In this document: positions 58,174 through 64,000 of the stretch, piece after piece
Position numbering within the stretch: position 1 is the stretch's first letter
Layout of the letters: every line of letters starts with the position of its first letter
Source: Orbilia blumenaviensis
Lineage: Eukaryota; Ascomycota; Orbiliomycetes; Orbiliales; Orbiliaceae
DNA length: 64,000 nucleotides
Assembly: GCA_036872755.1 (NCBI GenBank)
Contig: JAVHNS010000002.1
Location: 3,658,001-3,722,000 of the forward strand
Direction: 5' to 3'
Program-made: the position numbers and the translations under genes
The notes under the pieces: generated by a model
Seen by the model: the letters and a program-made list of their open reading frames with translations, nothing else
The model's database searches: none
Told to the model about the DNA's origin: nothing

Positions 58174-58569
58174 AATATCTTGTTACTTCGTCATGATGAT
58201 ATTGTTGACTTGTTTCTAAAAATCATCCAGGATATCCATTTTCATGACACGTTGTTTTAACCAAAAGGCAAAACAAGATCTAGTTATTGTGATTCTGTCT
58301 GTTGTTTTGATTATCTTTGCTATATTTATGAGATGATTGACTCTGGCTCGAAATTGAGTTATTATATCAGTCTTTGGGTTAGAAGGATCTTAATTGATTT
58401 GTGATAATTTAAATTTCGATTGATCAATTGTCCAAACTGGTTGTGTTTGCTCAGATATAATCTTATATAGTAAAATCTTGATAGTGCCTGGTGGTAACGG
58501 ATTTTGAACTTGTTTTCCAATTGGCAAATTTGAATGTTTTCTCCAGCAGTTTGGCTTAACAAAAGTTGG

Positions 58570-59304
58570 CTAAGTCACTTTCGAATTGTACCAATCAAGA
58601 GCTGCTCCTTGAAAATTACTAACGATACTGGCACAGATCCTGGCTCCTATGAACAAGTTTGGCTTGGAGTTGGGAATGCCATCAGTTACATATTGGTATT
58701 CGTCGTCTGGTTGACCTAAGACTGTTCCTGCGAATTCAGCTGGAATATTTGCTACAACCAAGCAACGATGGACCAACGCTGCCAACATATCCAAAGTACT
58801 GTTTTTGCCTTTATATTCCATCAAACTCTTCAACTTTAGGTCTGTTGGGAATCTAGTGGCAGCCATGTTTAGCAGTGCGATTTGCGGTACTGCAACTTGC
58901 GGTAATACGTTCACAGGCGGATTGTCTGGATCGTAGGTATCTGTTGGATCTCTACTAATAACGTTGTCGTTTGAATTTGGGACTGGCTCCACTAAAGTGC
59001 CAGACGTGGCGTCCCAGTTTATATTAAATGTAGTTCGAAAAACCTGGACTTCTTGCTGGATGTCCGCTGGTGTAGCCTTTTGTATCCAAGACGTTGCAGC
59101 CGAACTATGTCCACCCCTGGACGTCGAAGGGCTAAAGTCTCTTGTATACTGTACGGATAACGTTGCAAAGGCTACCGGATATGGTAGTGCAGCAGTTGGA
59201 TCGCAGATTCTTCTAATTCTTGCGCAATTTGTCCACAAAGGTTTCGCTTGATCCGTCGAGTAGTAAGCTCTAGGGAACTGAACAAATTGGTATGTATAAG
59301 GCAT
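58570..59304 (-). CDS. Gag capsid ORF of the retrotransposon (truncated)
   Basis: 244 aa starting MPYTYQFVQFPRAYYSTDQA. The text is a typical gag capsid N-terminus: LMEYKGKNSTLDMLAALVHR resembles the capsid helix pair, followed by FIGARICASIVSNFQGAALD and WYNSK, the conserved GxAxxWY(N) motif of Ty3/Gypsy gag. A TAG stop follows at once and the same frame continues with capsid-like sequence and two more in-frame stops down to about 58200, so the gene is broken. Base composition is normal, unlike pol. Confidence 0.8.
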   Translation of the reverse strand: MPYTYQFVQFPRAYYSTDQAKPLWTNCARIRRICDPTAALPYPVAFATLSVQYTRDFSPSTSRGGHSSAATSWIQKATPADIQQEVQVFRTTFNINWDATSGTLVEPVPNSNDNVISRDPTDTYDPDNPPVNVLPQVAVPQIALLNMAATRFPTDLKLKSLMEYKGKNSTLDMLAALVHRCLVVANIPAEFAGTVLGQPDDEYQYVTDGIPNSKPNLFIGARICASIVSNFQGAALDWYNSKVT

Positions 59305-59436
59305 GTGTCACAAATATAGTAGATGTGGTCACAATCAAGCGGGTGAAATAAACTCAAAGTTTATTCCTGTTTAATCACAAAAGGTAAACCGAGGTAAATG
59401 GCAATCCTGAGCAAGTTTGGTAAAGTACGGTAAAGT

Positions 59437-60120
59437 TTAATCAGACCAGACTATTTGCTCGTTGTAGTCAATGTCCATCAACTCTTGGTTTTGAGAAACT
59501 GTTTGAGAAGGTAACTCGACTGGTGTCTCTACTGCAATTGGGTCACTTTCGACTTTGTCAGTCTGTCCCAAAGCACGCACGCTTTGTCGTTTCGCTTTCT
59601 TCTTTAGTTTACGTTTCTCCTTCTGAGCTTCCGTGAATATACGTTTAGGCTTCTGATCTAAATCTGGCCTACCTTTCAAAACTTCCTTATCAGGCTTGTC
59701 TTGAGAGGTTTCAGCGTACGATCTCCGATCAGAATACGTATGGTAAGAACGACGGTTACGACTCGACTCTTCCCGGTATTTCCTACCTTTGTAGTCAAAA
59801 CCTGGTCTTCGTCGGTCGTCTTCTGAGTCACTCCTAGCTACACGTTTGTCACGTTCACTAGATTGAGTTTCAAAGTCTGTAGAGTGCTTCTTTTCCGAGA
59901 AGTTATCTACGGTAGTCTTATAGGCACGAGCTCTGGAAGAGGAAAGGCCTAATACTTCTGCTACGTCCAGATTGGTCTGGCGTATATGATTCAAGTACGC
60001 TGCCTGGACAGGATCTACTTCTCTGGCTCGAAGCCTCGAAATGTCCTCTGCCAGGGCAATCGTACGAGAAGCTAGCCTTGCAGAACTCCCTGGGTTGCTT
60101 CGCTTACGATGATTGGTCAT
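59437..60120 (-). CDS. Basic ORF between 5' LTR and gag
   Basis: 227 aa from the first ATG (MTNHRKRSNPGSSARLASRT). It is highly charged, with an N-terminal helical part (LAEDISRLRAREVDPVQAAY), then Arg/Ser/Asp-rich sequence (SDSEDDRRRPGFDYKGRKYR) and a Lys run (AQKEKRKLKKKAKRQ), and an acidic C-terminus ending NEQIVWSD. It sits 130 bases upstream of the capsid ORF on the same strand, inside the element. It may be an N-terminal (matrix-like or RNA-binding) part of gag now in a separate frame, or an accessory ORF. No known domain is recognised. Confidence 0.65.
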   Translation of the reverse strand: MTNHRKRSNPGSSARLASRTIALAEDISRLRAREVDPVQAAYLNHIRQTNLDVAEVLGLSSSRARAYKTTVDNFSEKKHSTDFETQSSERDKRVARSDSEDDRRRPGFDYKGRKYREESSRNRRSYHTYSDRRSYAETSQDKPDKEVLKGRPDLDQKPKRIFTEAQKEKRKLKKKAKRQSVRALGQTDKVESDPIAVETPVELPSQTVSQNQELMDIDYNEQIVWSD

Positions 60121-60459
60121 CAAAGCGTTTCAGACTTACCTATAGTACTTTAACGTGCCCTGATAATAAACACAGGTGCACTGGTGCCGAGGTGCGATAG
60201 ACCTGAGTGGCCTCACGCGAAGGTTTTCAACGGATACGATAGGCCAAGTGACCTCACGTAGGCGTTTTAGTAAAAGTTTGAAGTAATACGTACCTTGTTA
60301 AAAAGTGTTGTTGGTGCGTGCAGTACGCTAGCTGGTGCGTGCAGGACGCGTGCTTTTCCCCCCCAGACGCCGACTCCGACCCCAGCCTTCTTGAGAAGGT
60401 TTGATCTATCTGGAACGTCTGTTAAAGGTACTTACTTGCGAGTGTATTTCTTTTAGAAG

Positions 60460-60475
60460 TCGTTGGGAACCACCA
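60460..60475 (-). promoter_or_regulatory. Candidate primer-binding site
   Basis: Directly inside the 5' (right) LTR, the sense strand reads TGGTGGTTCCCAACGA. TGG is complementary to the CCA end of tRNAs, and the position directly after the LTR is right. The priming tRNA was not identified. Confidence 0.6.
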
Positions 60476-60642
60476 TGATAGCTCGACAGAGCCGTGATGA
60501 TGATGGAGATGATGATGATTGATTGAGAAGAGGTCGAAGAGGTCTTCGAGGAGAGATCTATCTAGTCATCTATCTAAGCGGCTAATAATGGACAACACAA
60601 CACGGTGAGACACTGATCTACATGCCGTGTACATCCCTAACA
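60476..60642 (-). repeat. 5' LTR (right), unmutated copy
   Basis: 167 bases, TGATAGC...CCCTAACA, with normal G+C. It is the reference copy against which the left LTR shows only C-to-T and G-to-A differences. Confidence 0.93.
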
Positions 60643-60647
60643 CAAGA
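60643..60647. repeat. Target-site duplication, right copy (CAAGA)
   Basis: Directly follows the right LTR and matches 53483-53487. Confidence 0.92.
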
Positions 60648-63600
60648 ATACGAAATCCATGACATGATCCAGGCCCCCTAATTTCTCGACCATGACCATG
60701 TCGACATTTCAGCCCGACCGGACGATATCCTGTCTGGCCTTTGCTGGGAGCTTCTATCCTAATATTAATGTGGCTAACTTCATTTACACCCCGGTGTGCC
60801 TAACATTGATCTTCATTTGTTCGGAGGAAATTTAAAACTCAGCTCAGCGGGGTTCTTTGAATATCGCGAATCCTTGGTTCCAGACCATTGATCCCGTTCG
60901 CGACGTTTTTTCTTCGCTAGGCTTCAACAGGCTCCTCGCCTAAAACACAATCTTCGAAAACCTCATTTCGCCTATCTAATGAGACCTTTTTCTGAAGAAA
61001 ATGTGTGGATCCTTCTGGCGATCCGTGCTACCACGGGAGGCACACGCGTACGCCAGGATAAATCTCTCAAGTTGATCCAGCCTCAAAATGCAGATTTCAG
61101 GGCTCGTATGAGGCACGTATCCCACCCACATCGGATACTCGGATCGGGATCTCAGAACACAATGAGGTCACCAAATATCCTGCTCGGGATGACCTTGGAG
61201 AAATGAACAATATCGCAGTCGGAGCTTAAAAAGCAACAACAAAATTACAATCACGACATCGGTGACCAGACCCTTTCGTACTCGGAGATAAAGGAATGCA
61301 AGTTCACACCCGATCTTGTCGGTCTGATGGGTTCCCAAGAATCAAGAATCCAGGAACGGCATTGAGCAGCGGCTGCAAGAGACACGGGAAGCGTAAGGGA
61401 GCCGGATTGCATCTGTATAACGACCTGGCGTTTTTTTTTTTCATTATAGATAAACTATGCAGGGCCGATGGTGGGCTGAGACTCGCAGCTTATGCGGCCC
61501 TCGACTCGGGAAACCGGGTTACTTTTTGTAGAAAAACCCCGGCATCACTTGCAGCGGATTTCTCATGCCGAAACCGTGTCCGTGTCGAGGCGGCGAATAC
61601 AGTTTTCGATCCTAACCTCAAGACATTTAAACGAATAATTTATTATTCACGACGTTACACTCAGTATCTGTGTAGGTATCTCGATAATCAGGTGCTTAGA
61701 CACTCCACTCGATGTCTCTCAAAATTCGCTTGATGATACTCTTTTCCCTGGTGAATAGCATCCTGGTATCCATGGTTCGAACCAATACCCACTCTACACG
61801 AGGAATTGGGATATACAACACTCTGTTATCAATTGTAATGCCTGTCTTAATGCCTGTGCTATAGCCGATCTCATGTTTCTGCAATACAGTGTACCTCGCA
61901 GCTATGTTGTCTCTTTCGTTACATCCAAATCCGGAAATCAGTATCCTGTGGTATTCACACCCGAATCACGAATTCCTCCAACAAGGCTCAAAACTCGTTC
62001 CCGGCCCAATTCATCCGACGGATGTATATATGCGCATAAGGGAGGATGAGCAGTGAAAAAAAGCCACTGTGCCACCCGTGCTGACTGTACAATGGGACAG
62101 AGCGATGCATTTCAGCACACTTCAACCTGCAGCTGTAGAACTAAACACCATGATCCTAGCACCAGGGAATTTTATGTCGTGCCGCACATATCTCATTCTG
62201 TGCCTCAAAAATCTCAAAAACTTAAAGACCATATGTATTCGCTTTGCCATCGATAAGAGATAATGTGTGCACACGCACGAGCTCAGCCTCCTACTCTGCA
62301 GAAGATATGTAGCTCGAATGCATGTAGGAATATGTATGTCTCTCCATGCGGACAGGCATGTACATCGCATCCTAAAATCTACAAAGGTCAATACTGAACA
62401 TGTCTCATATTTTCTTTTCGGTCACACCCGAGAGCGTGATTGGCCTCCAGGCGTAAGTATGACAAATATGTTTAAGTTCCTTTTGCGGGGGTGTATAACC
62501 TCGATGCGACTACACCGGGGAGAGGGGGCGGAATAGAGAGGTTGATACATATCGACTTCGTGTAACAAGAAACAGGCAATTGCTGATATGCCGCACTTTC
62601 GCATGAGGAATGCGGCTGGCCAGATGATCTGACAGGATTCCCTCAGGCGGTGGAGTACCCCGAGCGAATCGGCTTCCCCCGTGATTCATGCGGATATGCA
62701 ATGAAGAATGTCAGCTCATTAAGGCTATCCTTTTCGAGGAGAAGTCACGACTCCAGACATGCATTTTTCACCAAAAAGAAGGATAGGGTCCGAATTTCGA
62801 GAGAAGCAAATGATCGTCACCTCGGGTACGTCGAAAACTACCGATAGGCTTATTAATTGGCATACCAGCATTCGAATTTACTCTCGAGCTCTCACGAGAC
62901 CAACCATGTTCAACTAGTACTAGTGTTTCGGCTCGTCCCTACCCCTTCGGTTGCAAGACGCATGACACTTATGGTATGAGTGCTTCGGCTTCACGAAAAT
63001 AAACCGTATCTGAGTGAGTCAACAGGAGTTGAATATATCAAGTGACGATACGAGGAGTATTACCTAACGTAGACAAGGTAAGGGGGCTCGGGCTCACCTA
63101 GTTTGTATAACGGCGGCGTCAATCAACTGAAGAAACGAGCAGCATTAAACGCCGCGATCTATATCGTTTGATACTAACAAGAATAGTATATTCGCGACAT
63201 TATGGATTTAAAGTTTCTGGTAATGAAGCGTCTATTTAGAAAGCTTGGGTCCTTTGAAACGTTGTATTATTATATCTGTTATACTTTATGCGGCGCCAAC
63301 ACGTTCAGTCAACCGAGAGGTAGTACGAAGAAATTCAACTTGGAGCCCCATTTTGGTTAGAGAAAATATCTTTATCCAACAACATCGCCCATTAAAAAAT
63401 ATTGGTGCATTAGTGTCATGTAAGGGTCTAATTGGATAAATATTGGTTTGCTTTAAGATAACCATGCGAAATAGCAAACGCTCGAAGCGACCTCGAAAAA
63501 GGCAACGACTTTCGCTGGGTGGGGTTCATGCACGGTTTTATTTTAGGTCGGGCTAGACTAGTACTAGTCGTGATTTTTTTTAGTTTCGACATGGTACACA

Positions 63601-64000
63601 TACAGAATGAGTGCATGCAGACCTCATATATGGTGTAGAAATGAAATGCGGGGAATACCGTCGGGCTTTTCGACACCTACTTGCATATACATAACACTCA
63701 ACCATGCCTAAAATTATATGCCCCAAATATCCACAGCCCCCGTACTGTTGAAAATAAACAACTATCATACCAGTTCATGAACCAAATATGGAATGGTATA
63801 CAAGTTCGGGATTTCGCGATGTCAAGGTGCTTGCGGCGATACATGTATTAGGAAAGAACATTGAGAAAAGCCACATAAACCCTGGGTATGGTACCGAAGT
63901 GTTGACTTTGACAGCAGCGCATCAGGCGAATTCAGGAGTGCATCGCACATCCGCCCATTGTACCGGTCTCGATACACAAAGTGGTAGCCTAGCTAGCCTA
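60648..64000. other. Gene-poor right flank, 3.35 kb
   Basis: No gene I can support. The plus frame at 60979-61206 (75 codons) and that at 61296-61733 (145 codons, no clear features) are open but unrecognised. Composition is normal, so this is not RIP-degraded DNA. It may hold decayed coding sequence; stop codons interrupt every longer frame. Confidence 0.45.

Larger units (their letters stand above)
53488..60642 (-). mobile_element. Ty3/Gypsy-type LTR retrotransposon, half mutated by RIP-like change
   Basis: A 7,155-bp element bounded by two 167-bp direct repeats that start TGATAGC and end (right copy) CCTAACA, flanked by a CAAGA duplication. Sense is the minus strand, so the right LTR is the 5' LTR. 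Order in the sense direction is: primer-binding site, a basic 227-aa ORF, gag capsid, CCHC zinc knuckles, protease, reverse transcriptase, integrase zinc domain, integrase core, GPY/F-like domain, 3' LTR. Reverse transcriptase before integrase places it in Ty3/Gypsy. From 57.74 kb leftwards it is extremely AT-rich and full of stop codons; to the right it has normal composition. The 3' LTR differs from the 5' LTR only by transitions. The copy cannot be autonomous. Confidence 0.93.

Noticed and set aside
57778..60120. Independent host genes to the right of the AT-rich block
   Set aside because: The ORFs lie inside the LTR pair, share the element's strand and include capsid and zinc-knuckle signatures.
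61296..61733. 145-codon plus-strand frame in the right flank
   Set aside because: No recognisable domain, uneven composition with a poly-T run coding Phe repeats, and no supporting splice pattern.

Overview
This window is nuclear DNA of a filamentous ascomycete (Pezizomycotina). Genes carry short GT-AG introns with CTAAC/CTGAC-type branch sites, core proteins have fungal-type sequences, ACCTAGGT-type palindromes are common between genes, and an LTR retrotransposon is partly destroyed by RIP-like C-to-T/G-to-A mutation. The class cannot be fixed by reading alone; the many divergent F-box and orphan secreted genes would fit Orbiliomycetes or a similar lineage, at low confidence. No tRNA, rRNA, CRISPR array or bacterial operon was seen.

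Region 1 (about 1-19 kb) is conserved housekeeping sequence: ribosomal protein eL39 (51 aa in three exons, the first coding only two codons), a YTP1-family membrane protein, peptidyl-tRNA hydrolase, a small single-pass membrane protein, the exocyst subunit Sec8 (eight exons), an aminopeptidase P with a 7-nt microexon and a likely mitochondrial presequence, and a small class I O-methyltransferase.

Region 2 (about 19.9-52.8 kb) is accessory sequence. It holds a long disordered protein, four divergent F-box genes that share intron positions and phases, and a small membrane protein. It also holds five predicted secreted proteins: an orphan, a possible trefoil-lectin-like protein, an M35-like metallopeptidase homologue that has lost its catalytic glutamate, and a tandem pair of paralogues. 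At the end is a cluster of four small membrane-anchored, basic proteins, three of which share a juxtamembrane FGRx[LI]xxxER[KR] motif. A 167-bp hairpin (MITE-like) lies at 40.6-40.8 kb.

Region 3 (53,488-60,642) is a complete Ty3/Gypsy-type LTR retrotransposon on the minus strand, with 167-bp LTRs and a 5-bp target duplication CAAGA. Its gag half keeps normal base composition and long ORFs. Its pol half and 3' LTR are extremely AT-rich with RIP-like mutation, and the change is abrupt near 57.74 kb.

Region 4 (60.65-64 kb) is gene-poor with no gene I can support.

Exon structures were deduced by hand from frame continuity, splice signals and protein conservation. Every multi-exon model given sums to a whole number of codons.
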